The notes below the pieces were generated by a model that ran no database searches, had not been told where the DNA came from, and saw only the letters and a program-made list of their open reading frames with translations. From positions 1,922,001 to 1,986,000 of the forward strand of contig NZ_CP152389.1 in NCBI RefSeq assembly GCF_038806765.1: a stretch of 64,000 nucleotides of DNA, in the 5' to 3' direction. Within the stretch, counting starts at the first letter, position 1. Each line of letters opens with the position of its first letter. The translations under genes were made by a program, and so were the position numbers. The stretch comes from Mucilaginibacter sp. CSA2-8R. Its GTDB lineage: Bacteria; Bacteroidota; Bacteroidia; Sphingobacteriales; Sphingobacteriaceae. This document shows positions 17,027 to 25,678 of the stretch, piece after piece.

Positions 17027-17500
17027 TTATTGCCCGTCGGGCGTGCCGCGCTCACCATAAATTTTTATCAGTTCGTCGGTAAACTCACGCTCACTGCGAC
17101 TGATCAAACTTACCTTGCCGGGGGGGAGAATTTTAGAAAACTCCTGGTTGTATTTTCTTTTGATATCTACCATTTGCTGCTCATAGTAAATATCTTTTTG
17201 CGTTTGATCCCTGGAGCGGTTGTTAAGTGTATTTTGCCGCTTTAACTGCCTTACTGCTGCCATTTCCTGACTGTACTGACGATAAAGCGGCCAAAATTTT
17301 TCTGCTTCATCATCACTCAAATCTAACTGGCGGGCCACATAGTTTTCTTTAGCCACCTCAATTTTTCGATAGGGCGAAAAATTGCCACGTTGCTGGTAAG
17401 TGCGCTGGTTACTCCTAAAAGAAGCAGGCGGCTGGCTGTACGACTCGATGCCCGCGAAAACCAATAGGCTAAATACAATATATTTTAGTAGTGTGTTCAT
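17027..17500 (-). CDS. Exported CpxP/Spy-like protein of the ECF sigma operon
   Basis: A 157-residue protein with a signal peptide (KYIVFSLLVFAGIESYSQ). The mature part is helical and charged, with VARQLDLSDDEAEKFWPLYRQYSQEM, the pattern of periplasmic sensors seen behind Bacteroidota ECF sigma factors. It has no catalytic motif. It starts 9 bases after the anti-sigma-like gene and closes the sigma/anti-sigma operon. A role in sensing periplasmic stress and feeding back to the membrane regulator is inferred from position and type. Confidence 0.75.
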   Translation of the reverse strand: MNTLLKYIVFSLLVFAGIESYSQPPASFRSNQRTYQQRGNFSPYRKIEVAKENYVARQLDLSDDEAEKFWPLYRQYSQEMAAVRQLKRQNTLNNRSRDQTQKDIYYEQQMVDIKRKYNQEFSKILPPGKVSLISRSEREFTDELIKIYGERGTPDGQ

Positions 17501-17509
17501 TTTTATTTG

Positions 17510-18436
17510 TTATCGTGCATCCACATAATCCTGAATTGCAGCTCTTAAAGCGTCATCATCAAGCTGGGTAGCATCTGCAATAACAGTGCGCTCAGTTTCA
17601 GTAGCATCCGATTGTGATTCTAAGTAGCTTCTTAAATCATCCGAAGAAACCTCCGACAATTCTTTATGCAGGTAAGAATGGTTTGATGGACCTACATCCT
17701 GCTTAATATACACTGCCAGACCTACAATTATAGCTAAACAGGCTGCCGAAGCATATTTAAAGGCTGCACTGCTTACCAATTTTCTAACCACGCCACGCTG
17801 CAAAGGCATTTGCACTACTTTAGCTTCTTGCTGTTCTGCAGTTTGGCTTAATATATTTTGTTGCAGGTTGGCAAAGTAGCCCTCGGGCACTTCAAATGCG
17901 TTGCTTTCAAAGCTAACTGTTTCTGCAATGGCTATGCGGCTTTGTATATTGCTGCTTAGTTCGTCAAAATACCCCTCAGGTACGGTTAAGCCTTCTGGCT
18001 CTCCGTCTAAAATTTCCTCAAGCGCTATGCGACTTTGTATCTGGTTGGCCAGGGTATCAAAGTAACCTTCGGGTACACCAAAACTCTCAGTTTCATCTTG
18101 TACAGCCTCTTCAATGGCTATACGGCTTTGTATATTGCTGCTTAATTCGTCAAAATAATTAGCCGGGACAAGCATAGGCTCAACCTCTGCGGCGGCCTCT
18201 TCAATTGTTATGCGGCTTTGTATGTTGTTGCTTAATTCAGTAAAATAGTTTTCCGGCACGGTAAAAGCACCCACAGGGTTAGCTTCCTTAATCTGCTCCA
18301 GATGTACGCCTGATATAATCCGCTCGCTTAGGTCATCAAAGTAGGCTTCGGGTACGTCAAAAGGGTTACCTTGCGGTAACATTTGACGCCAGGAGTCATC
18401 CTCGGGCCATTCTTTATGTTCTATATCGATTTTCAT
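17510..18436 (-). CDS. Membrane anti-sigma-like protein with six tandem repeats
   Basis: A 308-residue protein encoded 50 bases after the ECF sigma factor, hence the likely anti-sigma partner. Residues 28-205 consist of six tandem units of 30-32 residues, each beginning VPExYFDxL and continuing xxNIQSRIxxEE. One transmembrane helix follows (YASAACLAIIVGLAVYI, about 230-247), and then a short acidic C-terminal part with LRSYLESQ. Bacteroidota relatives commonly have one or two VPxxYF motifs; six is an expansion. The repeats are on the N-terminal, presumably cytoplasmic side, where sigma binding would occur. The classical ZAS zinc motif is absent. Confidence 0.75.
   Translation of the reverse strand: MKIDIEHKEWPEDDSWRQMLPQGNPFDVPEAYFDDLSERIISGVHLEQIKEANPVGAFTVPENYFTELSNNIQSRITIEEAAAEVEPMLVPANYFDELSSNIQSRIAIEEAVQDETESFGVPEGYFDTLANQIQSRIALEEILDGEPEGLTVPEGYFDELSSNIQSRIAIAETVSFESNAFEVPEGYFANLQQNILSQTAEQQEAKVVQMPLQRGVVRKLVSSAAFKYASAACLAIIVGLAVYIKQDVGPSNHSYLHKELSEVSSDDLRSYLESQSDATETERTVIADATQLDDDALRAAIQDYVDAR
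17822..18355 (-). repeat. Six in-frame tandem repeats of about 93 bp
   Basis: Six units of 90-96 bases encode the VPxxYF...IQSRI repeats. The plus-strand segments GGCTTTGTATATTGCTGCTTA (20 bases or fewer shared exactly at a time) recur near 17940 and 18122, showing that copies are still close at the DNA level, as expected from recent in-gene duplication. The outer units are the most diverged. Confidence 0.8.
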
Positions 18437-18486
18437 ATCTTACGTTAGATGAAATTAAAACAATAAGGTTTAAAATAAAAATCAAA

Positions 18487-19041
18487 TTAATCGTTCGACA
18501 GGAGGTAGGCTTCAATCTTTTTCACAGCGAGGTGAAAAGACGCTTTTAACGCTCCTACACTTGTACCTAATACTTCCGACATCTCTTCATACTTCATATC
18601 ATCGTAGTATTTCATGTTAAAAACCAAACGTTGCTTATCCGGTAAGGTTAGTAATGCACTTTGAAGCTTCATTTGCACTTTATCGCCGCTCAAATAAGTC
18701 GAATCAGCCAGTGTGTCGGCCAGTTCGTAAGATACCTCATCAAACGGAATATTATTTTTTTGCTTCTTCTTATTTAAAAATGTAATGCACTCGTTAGTGG
18801 CAATCCGGTACATCCAGGTGTACAACTGTGCATCGCTCCTAAAGCCAGGCAGGTTTTTCCATATTTTTATAAATACGTCCTGTACCAGGTCGTCGGCATC
18901 ATCATGGTCAATTACCATGCGGCGCACATGCCAGTATATTTTTTGCTGATATTTTTTCAGCAATAAATTAAAAGCTTCGTTCCGGGTACGTTCGTCCTGA
19001 AACTTGCTGAGTATCTCGGTATCACTAACGGATGCTGACAT
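18487..19041 (-). CDS. RNA polymerase ECF sigma factor
   Basis: A 184-residue sigma-70 family protein with region 2 (DADDLVQDVFIKIWKNLPGF, about residues 45-65, then YTWMYRIATNECITFLNKKK) and region 4 (LPDKQRLVFNMKYYDDMKYEEMSEVLGTSVGALKASFHLAVKKIE, about 130-175). It directs RNA polymerase to a stress regulon. It heads a three-gene operon with the repeat-containing anti-sigma-like protein and a CpxP-like exported protein, so control by membrane sequestration is likely. Confidence 0.92.
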   Translation of the reverse strand: MSASVSDTEILSKFQDERTRNEAFNLLLKKYQQKIYWHVRRMVIDHDDADDLVQDVFIKIWKNLPGFRSDAQLYTWMYRIATNECITFLNKKKQKNNIPFDEVSYELADTLADSTYLSGDKVQMKLQSALLTLPDKQRLVFNMKYYDDMKYEEMSEVLGTSVGALKASFHLAVKKIEAYLLSND

Positions 19042-19133
19042 TTATTGTATTTGATGGTTTATAGCCGCTTAGGTTTAACTGCAGCTATGTTTAATATAGG
19101 CTAAAGTAATTAAATGTTTGTAAACCTAGCATT

Positions 19134-19598
19134 TCAGGTCTTTAACAGTTCAAGCACCTGCTGCGACGAATTTTTGGTATCTACTTTACTTATGATATGG
19201 CTGATAACGCCATTGGCATCAATAATAAAAGTAGTACGCTGCGTGCCCATGTATTTTTTGCCATACATGTTTTTTTCTACCCAAACGCCGTAGCTGTTTA
19301 CAATCTGCTGGTCGTGGTCGGCAATTAAAGTAAAAGGCAAGCTGTATTTGCTCTCAAATTTTTTGTGCGATTTTTCATCGTCGGTGCTTACACCGATTAC
19401 CTCATAACCCTGCGATTGCAGATACTCATAGTTATCCCTAAAATCACAAGCCTCGGCAGTGCAACCTGGCGTATCATCTTTAGGGTAAAAATATAATACC
19501 ACGGTTTTGCCGCGGTACTCAGTTAATGATACTGATTTGCCATTTTGGTCTTTTGCGGTAAATTCAGGAGCTTGATCGCCTTCTTTTAATATTGCCAT
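19134..19598 (-). CDS. bcp: Thioredoxin-dependent peroxiredoxin (Bcp/PrxQ)
   Basis: A 154-residue peroxiredoxin with the peroxidatic Cys46 and resolving Cys51 in DDTPGCTAEACDFRD, the spacing of the Bcp/PrxQ class. It reduces hydrogen peroxide and organic peroxides with thioredoxin. FYPKDDTPGC and TFIIDANGVI are also standard. It follows the M23 peptidase gene by 16 bases and ends the FAH-M23-Bcp transcription unit. Confidence 0.95.
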   Translation of the reverse strand: MAILKEGDQAPEFTAKDQNGKSVSLTEYRGKTVVLYFYPKDDTPGCTAEACDFRDNYEYLQSQGYEVIGVSTDDEKSHKKFESKYSLPFTLIADHDQQIVNSYGVWVEKNMYGKKYMGTQRTTFIIDANGVISHIISKVDTKNSSQQVLELLKT

Positions 19599-19614
19599 GT
19601 TTAAAATAGGTTAA

Positions 19615-21327
19615 TTAGCGGTTAAAGCTTGCTGTGTAAATAGCTGTATTATCTTTGCCATCGGTTACTGTAAACTTAAACTGATGTTCGCCGCTGCCGA
19701 TGTTGTCATCAAAGGTATATCTAAATATACGGGTTTTATAATCTTGTTCTAACAAAACCCACTTACCGTCAATCTCGGCCCGGTATGATTTGATGCCCGA
19801 TAAGTTATCATTAGCCCTTAAGGCAATGCTACGCACAGCCGACAGGTTGCTGCCATTGCGGATGTTAACAGGAGTAATAACAGGTGCCACAGTATCAACC
19901 CGGATATAAAAATCGCCAAAGGCTGCAGGTTTGGCTTTTATATAGCCGTCATGATAAATGCCGCCTACCGAGCCGCTTGCAGCATTTACAATTACTGCTT
20001 TATTGGCCAGGCTGCCTATGCTGGCATCAGGCTTAATCCATAGATCGTAGTTGGCATGTATGGGGGTGTACTTGTTATGAATGCGATGAGTGGCAGAGTA
20101 AGCCCCCGGTTTTTTTGGCAGCAAATTGTACATAAAATCAACGTCATCATATAGATTGCCTGGGGTAACTACTACCTTCACTGGCCCATTATTATACTCG
20201 TTACGCTGATCATACCTGAAACGGGTACCCGCAAACGTGGCTACCGGTCGGTCTTTAGGAATGCTCGACTGTACCTTAAGCTTTACTGTAGACATGTTGC
20301 CGGCAATGTCTTTAACAACGTACTCTACGTCATGCTGCAAAGAATCGTTAAAGGTCATCACACCACGGTTTTCTGATTGGGGATATAAAGAGATATGGCT
20401 GCCCGGAGGAACAAAACATTTCTGTATCCACCGGCGCGATTTTAAATATTCAGGGTAGTCAATATATCCATTAATGGCATGGGTTTGGTCAAATGCAAAC
20501 CGCTCTACAGCAAAAGTGTAAACCGTTCGGCCATCCAGTTTTAATTGTAAAGAATAAATGCCGTTATGATTAACCGACGAACTGTTTTGATCATAAGCCA
20601 TAATACCAAAGCCTATCTCGCCGCTAACATTAAGCGTTTGTGGCTGAGTTAAATGATAACTACCGCCCGTACCGGCAACAGCGAAAAAGTTACGCGGCGT
20701 GTTTTCGCTAAACGGCCTTCCGTTGAGTTGATAAACACCAATACCAGTGATAGCCGGCGGAATTTGATCGGCTATGGTTAAGCCCAAAAGTTGTGGGTTA
20801 ATGGTTTCTTCGGTAAGCGAATCCCGTATTTCGAAATGCAGGTGCGGGCCACCAGATGCGCCAGTGTTACCCGATATGGCAATGAGCTGACCCTTGGTTA
20901 CCGGAAACTGAAAGGGTTGCAGCTTAAAGTCTGCTTCAAAAGTTTCGTGCTCGTATTGGTACTTGCGTACGGCCTGGGCCAGTTCGGGTGTGAGATGATC
21001 TAAGTGACCGTAAACCGTGGTATAACCGTTAGGGTGTGTTAAATAAACAGCGTTGCCAAAACCACCCAATTGTACTCTTAACCGCGACACATAGCCGTAC
21101 ATAGCCGCATGTACCGGATAACCGATACGTCGGTTAGTGCGAAAATCTAACCCGGAATGAAAGTGGTTAGCACGTAATTCGCCAAAAGAACCCGCCGTGC
21201 TTGGTGGCAAGTCCAGCGGATATTGGAAAACGCCTTTAGGATAGGTTCTGCTTTGAATAACATCTTGCGCTTTAGCAGTTATTACCGATATGCAAAGAAA
21301 AAGATAACAAAAATATACTTTAACCAT
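19615..21327 (-). CDS. M23-family metallopeptidase (LytM-like), exported
   Basis: A 570-residue protein with a signal peptide (VYFCYLFLCISVITAKA). The M23 peptidase domain is N-terminal: GELRANHFHSGLDFRTNRR (zinc ligands H and D, about residues 53-60), YTTVYGHLDHL and GPHLHFEIRD (about 158-167), so the zinc site is complete. The remaining 380 residues are beta-rich, with bacterial Ig-like character near the C-terminus (LRANDNLSGIKSYRAEIDGKW). It probably cuts peptidoglycan cross-bridges or activates an amidase in the periplasm. It sits 6 bases after the FAH-family gene. Confidence 0.9.
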   Translation of the reverse strand: MVKVYFCYLFLCISVITAKAQDVIQSRTYPKGVFQYPLDLPPSTAGSFGELRANHFHSGLDFRTNRRIGYPVHAAMYGYVSRLRVQLGGFGNAVYLTHPNGYTTVYGHLDHLTPELAQAVRKYQYEHETFEADFKLQPFQFPVTKGQLIAISGNTGASGGPHLHFEIRDSLTEETINPQLLGLTIADQIPPAITGIGVYQLNGRPFSENTPRNFFAVAGTGGSYHLTQPQTLNVSGEIGFGIMAYDQNSSSVNHNGIYSLQLKLDGRTVYTFAVERFAFDQTHAINGYIDYPEYLKSRRWIQKCFVPPGSHISLYPQSENRGVMTFNDSLQHDVEYVVKDIAGNMSTVKLKVQSSIPKDRPVATFAGTRFRYDQRNEYNNGPVKVVVTPGNLYDDVDFMYNLLPKKPGAYSATHRIHNKYTPIHANYDLWIKPDASIGSLANKAVIVNAASGSVGGIYHDGYIKAKPAAFGDFYIRVDTVAPVITPVNIRNGSNLSAVRSIALRANDNLSGIKSYRAEIDGKWVLLEQDYKTRIFRYTFDDNIGSGEHQFKFTVTDGKDNTAIYTASFNR

Positions 21328-21333
21328 GCGTTG

Positions 21334-21945
21334 TTATTTAACCTGAAAATCAAGTAATTTTTGGTCTTGCAGATAACCTTGCAAGTGGTCGCCGGGCTTA
21401 ACCGCCGAAACACCTTCGGGGGTACCGGTAAAAATTAAATCACCTTTTTTAAGCGTGATGTATCGAGAAACGAAAGCAATAATTTTTTCGAAAGAGAAAA
21501 GCAGATCTTTTGTATTACCGTTTTGGCGGGTTTGGCCGTTTACATCCAGTTTTAAATTGAGGTTATATAAATTCTCGAACTGAGTTTTTGGTAAAAAGTT
21601 GCTGATGGGAGCAGAGCCATCAAAGCCTTTAGCTAGTTCCCAGGGTAAACCTTTTTCTTTATGGCGGCTTTGTACATCGCGCGCAGTAAAATCTATGCCC
21701 AAGCCAATCTCGTCGTAATAGTCGGCTGCAAATTTTTCGTCGATGTGCTTACCTTCCTTACAAATTTTGAGTACCAGTTCAATTTCATGATGTATGTCTT
21801 CCGAAAAATCGGGATGATAAAACGGCTTGTTGTCTTTTAAAAGAGCCGTGTCGGGTTTCATGAAGATAACCGGTGTGGTAGGTACCGGATTATTCAATTC
21901 TTTGGCGTGCTCGGCGTAGTTGCGGCCTATGGCAATAATTTTCAT
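21334..21945 (-). CDS. Fumarylacetoacetate hydrolase-family protein
   Basis: A 203-residue protein from the ATG at 21945 (MKIIAIGRNYAEHAKELN); a start eight codons upstream adds a sequence not typical of the family. Metal-binding and catalytic segments are present: HHEIELVLKI (paired Glu ligands), GLGIDFTARDVQSRHKEKGLPWELAKGFDGSAP and LIFTGTPEGVSAVKPGD. Small proteins of this kind act as acylpyruvate hydrolases or oxaloacetate decarboxylase/tautomerases; which one is not clear. First gene of a three-gene operon with the M23 peptidase and Bcp. Confidence 0.9.
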   Translation of the reverse strand: MKIIAIGRNYAEHAKELNNPVPTTPVIFMKPDTALLKDNKPFYHPDFSEDIHHEIELVLKICKEGKHIDEKFAADYYDEIGLGIDFTARDVQSRHKEKGLPWELAKGFDGSAPISNFLPKTQFENLYNLNLKLDVNGQTRQNGNTKDLLFSFEKIIAFVSRYITLKKGDLIFTGTPEGVSAVKPGDHLQGYLQDQKLLDFQVK

Positions 21946-22191
21946 AGCAGAGGTTGTGTAAAGGGTCAAATCTAAGAAATATTTATTTTGCCCTATCGGT
22001 CCGAACGGTACTTGGTCCGGTTACTTAAACTCATAACAATAACTCTAAAGTAAGTGTTTACTTAATTTATGCACAAATAGACAGGATAAAGAGGGTTTTA
22101 TACTTGTTTAAAGTATACAGGTAAAAAGTTGACTAATTAATTAAAGCCAAATTGTTACAAAGAATTAAAGATGTAGGTGTAGATACGCGAG

Positions 22192-22692
22192 TTACAGAAT
22201 GGTAATCCGTTTAATAACCGATTCGGTGCCTGCAGTGACCTTTAAAAAATAGAAACCGCTGGTGAGCCGGTTGCTTTTTAAATCGTGCACCAGTTTCACT
22301 TCGCCTGTTTCTACCCGGTCTGAGTATAAAACAGCAACGTTGTTGCCCAACACGTCCATGAGTTTAATGGTGACATTAGTATTGCGCGACACCATATATT
22401 TTAAGTTCATCTGATCTACGATCGGGTTAGGATAAACTTGTACATTACTGAGTAGCTTGTCGCTTGTAGTTTGTATGGCCGGCTTGATAGTTGCGTAAGG
22501 CGAAGGCTTAAGCGGCGGTAAAGCACCTACGGTTAAACCGTTTTTAAAATAGGAGGTTTTTTTCGTCTTTTTGTTAAAAATGGTATCAGCACTGGCATAT
22601 TTGCTCGTACCTAAAGTAAAGGCAAAGGAAACCGCTATCGCTTGCGCAATAAAAATTATCCATAAAAATTTAAAAGTATATCTTTGCCCCAT
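22192..22692 (-). CDS. Small secreted protein with type IX sorting domain
   Basis: A 166-residue protein with an N-terminal hydrophobic signal (FLWIIFIAQAIAVSFAFTLG). The C-terminal 80 residues are a type A type IX secretion sorting domain: VQVYPNPIVDQMNLKY, VTIKLMDVLGNNV, SGFYFLKVTAGTESVIKRITIL. Between them there are only about 60 residues of low complexity with lysine- and proline-rich stretches. No catalytic domain is present, so the mature cargo is minimal. It may be a small surface peptide or the remnant of a larger cargo. Confidence 0.85.
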   Translation of the reverse strand: MGQRYTFKFLWIIFIAQAIAVSFAFTLGTSKYASADTIFNKKTKKTSYFKNGLTVGALPPLKPSPYATIKPAIQTTSDKLLSNVQVYPNPIVDQMNLKYMVSRNTNVTIKLMDVLGNNVAVLYSDRVETGEVKLVHDLKSNRLTSGFYFLKVTAGTESVIKRITIL

Positions 22693-22706
22693 ATTACTTC
22701 GAGTTA

Positions 22707-22714
22707 CAAAGGTA
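22707..22714 (-). promoter_or_regulatory. -7 box candidate for the T9SS cargo gene
   Basis: CAAAGGTA on the plus strand reads TACCTTTG on the minus strand, a full match to TAnnTTTG, 14 bases upstream of the start codon. No clear -33 TTG partner. An inverted repeat TGTAAAA/TTTTACA with one central base lies further upstream at 22741-22755. Confidence 0.4.
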
Positions 22715-22888
22715 CTAATAAAAGAAGTTAAACGTTACGATGTAAAAATTTTACACTCAAATTTTAACAATTTTTAACAAAAATTGATTTTGCAAGTTAT
22801 ACCATAAACAACTTGTTTTTGCACGTAAACAGCCGTTTAGGCATGTACAACTGAGCATCATAATTTACAAACTTTTTTACAACTTAAA

Positions 22889-24841
22889 GTGTCATCACAC
22901 AATAAAGACCTACAAAAGCTGACTACAGCGGGACTGCTAATCAGTTTAGGTATTATCTATGGCGATATAGGTACCTCTCCATTATATGTTTTTAAAGCCA
23001 TTGTTGGCGATCATGCCATTACCGAGTCATTAGCGTTGGGAGGCGTTTCGTGTATTTTTTGGACGCTTACACTGCAAACTACCATTAAGTACGTAATGAT
23101 TACCCTGCAGGCCGATAATAAGGGTGAGGGTGGTATTTTCTCTTTATTTTCGCTGGTACGCCGGCGGGCCAAGTGGTTAATTATTCCGGCAGTGGTAGGC
23201 GGTTGTGCTCTTCTGGCCGACGGTATTATAACTCCCCCCATTACTATATCATCAGCTATTGAGGGTTTGCATGCTAAATATCCGCAGCTGCCTACTATGA
23301 GTGTGGTAATCACCATTATAGCGGCATTGTTTTTTATACAGCAGTTTGGTACATCGTTGGTGGGCAAAGCGTTTGGCCCTATTATGTTTTTGTGGTTTAC
23401 GATGATGGGCGTATTAGGGATATCATACATTGCCCAGATGCCAAGCATTATTAAGGCACTTAATCCTTATTATGCTTACCACTTACTTACAACTACCACC
23501 GATCCGAGAGCGTTTGGCATTTTGGGTGCAGTGTTTTTGTGTACTACAGGTGCCGAAGCCCTTTACTCGGATTTAGGGCATTGCGGGCGGTCAAACATAC
23601 GGGTAAGCTGGATTTATGTTAAAACATGTCTTATTTTAAATTACCTCGGCCAAGCTGTATGGCTTATGCAACGCGAAGGAAAGGTAATAGACTTGGATGT
23701 GCTTAATCCTTTTTACCAAATTATGCCATCATGGTTCCTGATATTTGGTATTGGCATAGCTACCGTTGCAGCAGTTATTGCCAGCCAGGCGCTGATATCC
23801 GGCTCGTACACACTTATTGCCGAAGCCGTGCGGTTAAATCTCTGGCCTAAAGTGCGCATCAATTATCCATCGGAGCAAAAAGGGCAGTTATATGTGCCCA
23901 GCATCAACTGGATTATGTGTGCCGGTTGTATAGGCGTGGTTTTACTATTCAAACATTCGGCTAAAATGGAAGCCGCTTACGGTTTAAGTATTACCGTGGC
24001 TATGCTCATGACTACCATTTTGGTTTCTAAATTTTTGAAACGCCGCAAGGTTCCATCTTACCTAATTAATCTGTTCTTGCTGGTTTACCTGTTGGTAGAA
24101 GGCATATTCTTATCCAGTAACCTGGGTAAATTTACGGAAGGTGGTTGGTTTACGTTAACTATTGGTTTTATTTTATTTAGCGTAATGTGGACCTGGCATA
24201 CAGCCCGTAAAATACGCAACCGTTATGTGAAGTTTGTAGAAGTTGAGGATTACTACGATATTTTAAAAGAACTGAGCGAAGATGAAACAGTGCCTAAGTA
24301 TGCATCACAGTTAGTCTATTTAACAAGTGCCAACTTTAATTCCGAAGTAGAATCGAAAATTCTTTATTCTATTTTACAAAAGCAGCCTAAGCGGGCTGAT
24401 GTTTACTGGCTGGTACACGTTGACGTTATGGATGAGCCTTATACCCGCGATTACGAGGTTGACTTTCTGGTGCCTAACAAACTTATACGTATTGATTTTA
24501 AACTGGGTTTTAGAGTGGGTCAACAAATCAATTTACTTTTCCGCAAGGTAGTCGAGGATCTTGTAAAAAACGGAGAGGTGGATATTACCAGCCAATATGA
24601 ATCACTTAACAAACGCAAAATTGTGGGCGACTTCCGTTTTGTAGTGATCGAAAAAGTGCTTTCGCGTTCGCACAATCTTTCTTTTTATGAACGGATAATT
24701 ATGACCATTTATGCGCAGCTCAAAAAGGTAAGTATTTCTGAAGAGCGTGGTTTTGGATTAGATTTGAGCTTTGTAACAGTTGAGAAAGTGCCGTTAATGC
24801 TTACTGATCCGGAAAGTGTAGTGATTAATCGGGTAGTGTAG
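22889..24841 (+). CDS. kup: Potassium uptake transporter Kup
   Basis: A 650-residue Kup/HAK/KT family transporter, normal length. It opens with TAGLLISLGIIYGDIGTSPLYVFKAIVG, the diagnostic motif of the family, followed by about 12 membrane helices (for example LFALADGIITPP-like ALLADGIITPPITISSAIEG and GAVFLCTTGAEALYSDLGHCG) and a 200-residue cytoplasmic C-terminal domain. The start is a GTG at 22889 (SSHNKDLQKL); no in-frame ATG precedes the conserved part. It imports potassium driven by the proton gradient. Confidence 0.95.
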   Translation: MSSHNKDLQKLTTAGLLISLGIIYGDIGTSPLYVFKAIVGDHAITESLALGGVSCIFWTLTLQTTIKYVMITLQADNKGEGGIFSLFSLVRRRAKWLIIPAVVGGCALLADGIITPPITISSAIEGLHAKYPQLPTMSVVITIIAALFFIQQFGTSLVGKAFGPIMFLWFTMMGVLGISYIAQMPSIIKALNPYYAYHLLTTTTDPRAFGILGAVFLCTTGAEALYSDLGHCGRSNIRVSWIYVKTCLILNYLGQAVWLMQREGKVIDLDVLNPFYQIMPSWFLIFGIGIATVAAVIASQALISGSYTLIAEAVRLNLWPKVRINYPSEQKGQLYVPSINWIMCAGCIGVVLLFKHSAKMEAAYGLSITVAMLMTTILVSKFLKRRKVPSYLINLFLLVYLLVEGIFLSSNLGKFTEGGWFTLTIGFILFSVMWTWHTARKIRNRYVKFVEVEDYYDILKELSEDETVPKYASQLVYLTSANFNSEVESKILYSILQKQPKRADVYWLVHVDVMDEPYTRDYEVDFLVPNKLIRIDFKLGFRVGQQINLLFRKVVEDLVKNGEVDITSQYESLNKRKIVGDFRFVVIEKVLSRSHNLSFYERIIMTIYAQLKKVSISEERGFGLDLSFVTVEKVPLMLTDPESVVINRVV

Positions 24842-24872
24842 AAAGCTTAAAAGGTTTATAATTTTATGACGA

Positions 24873-24912
24873 AAAAATCCCGTTCGGCTTTATTAGCTTG
24901 AACGGGATTTTT
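24873..24912 (+). terminator. Terminator after kup
   Basis: Perfect 13-base arms (AAAAATCCCGTTC and complement) with a 14-base loop ending in a T-run, between kup and the convergent PAP2 gene. Probably works in both directions. Confidence 0.85.
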
Positions 24913-24940
24913 GTTTTACAGGTGTCAGAGCAGCTTAGTG

Positions 24941-25621
24941 TTATTTCTTTTTAACCAGTCCTTTTGCCCAACGTTGTGAGTGCATAAAAGCCTTATTGTC
25001 CAGCCAAGTAACCCACATTACAGTGCTGAAAGTGCCAAGTATCGATCCGGCGGTTACATCTTCAAAAAAATGTTGGCTCAGGTACATCCTTGAATAGGCT
25101 ACGCCAATTGCTAATAGCAAAAAGATAAAGCCATAGCGCTTATTTACTGACACATATGACAGTACTACGGCGGCCGAAAAGGCGGTAACAGTGTGCCCCG
25201 ATGGGAAGCTGTTATGCTCCATCATCCTGATGCCTTTTACAAAATGTATCAACGTTAGTTCTTTCTCAAAGTAAATAACCGGCCTGGGTGAATGGTATAT
25301 GTGTTTAACAATTTGGACTAAAATACCGCTTATGGCAAAGCTGGTAGCTAATAATAATGCTTTGCGATAGCTTAGGCAAAGCATTATCAGCGTTAGCGTG
25401 ACTACCATGTAACCCTCGCCTAAATCAGTGAGGTACGGAAAAACGAAATCGCCGGTGTGGGTGTAAAGTTTATTAACAGAAAAATAAATCTCATCGCGGG
25501 TATAAGTTATCTTTATAACTAAACAGGCAATCAGAATGATAAGGTAGGGAATATAAAATAAACGGATCTTATATAAAACATCAGTAATACGGGTATTCAT
25601 CATGTTACAAATTAAGTACAT
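24941..25621 (-). CDS. PAP2-superfamily membrane phosphatase
   Basis: A 226-residue protein with about six membrane segments and the three phosphatase motifs: KHIYHSPRP, PSGHTVTAF and SRMYLSQHFFEDV. It dephosphorylates lipid phosphates such as undecaprenyl pyrophosphate or phosphatidylglycerol phosphate. The start is uncertain: ATGs at 25621, 25603 and 25600 are all possible, the latter two giving MMNTRITDVLY. The gene is divergent from the amino-acid permease. Confidence 0.9.
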   Translation of the reverse strand: MYLICNMMNTRITDVLYKIRLFYIPYLIILIACLVIKITYTRDEIYFSVNKLYTHTGDFVFPYLTDLGEGYMVVTLTLIMLCLSYRKALLLATSFAISGILVQIVKHIYHSPRPVIYFEKELTLIHFVKGIRMMEHNSFPSGHTVTAFSAAVVLSYVSVNKRYGFIFLLLAIGVAYSRMYLSQHFFEDVTAGSILGTFSTVMWVTWLDNKAFMHSQRWAKGLVKKK

Positions 25622-25646
25622 TATCAGTAATCACGTAAAAAATGGT

Positions 25647-25654
25647 TATGTTTG
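25647..25654 (+). promoter_or_regulatory. -7 box candidate for the amino-acid permease
   Basis: TATGTTTG is a full match to TAnnTTTG, 24 bases before the ATG at 25679. No matching -33 TTG at the normal distance. It overlaps a TTG at 25652, which argues against that codon as the translation start. Confidence 0.5.
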
Positions 25655-25678
25655 GTACTGCTAATTTTAATTTTCTGC

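Noticed and set aside
17822..18355. Regularly spaced repeats that might suggest a CRISPR array
   Set aside because: Period is about 93 bases, in frame, and encodes a protein repeat; units lack the repeat-spacer layout.
22741..22755. TGTAAAA/TTTTACA inverted repeat upstream of the T9SS cargo gene
   Set aside because: Short and in a very AT-rich stretch; too weak to call as an operator.
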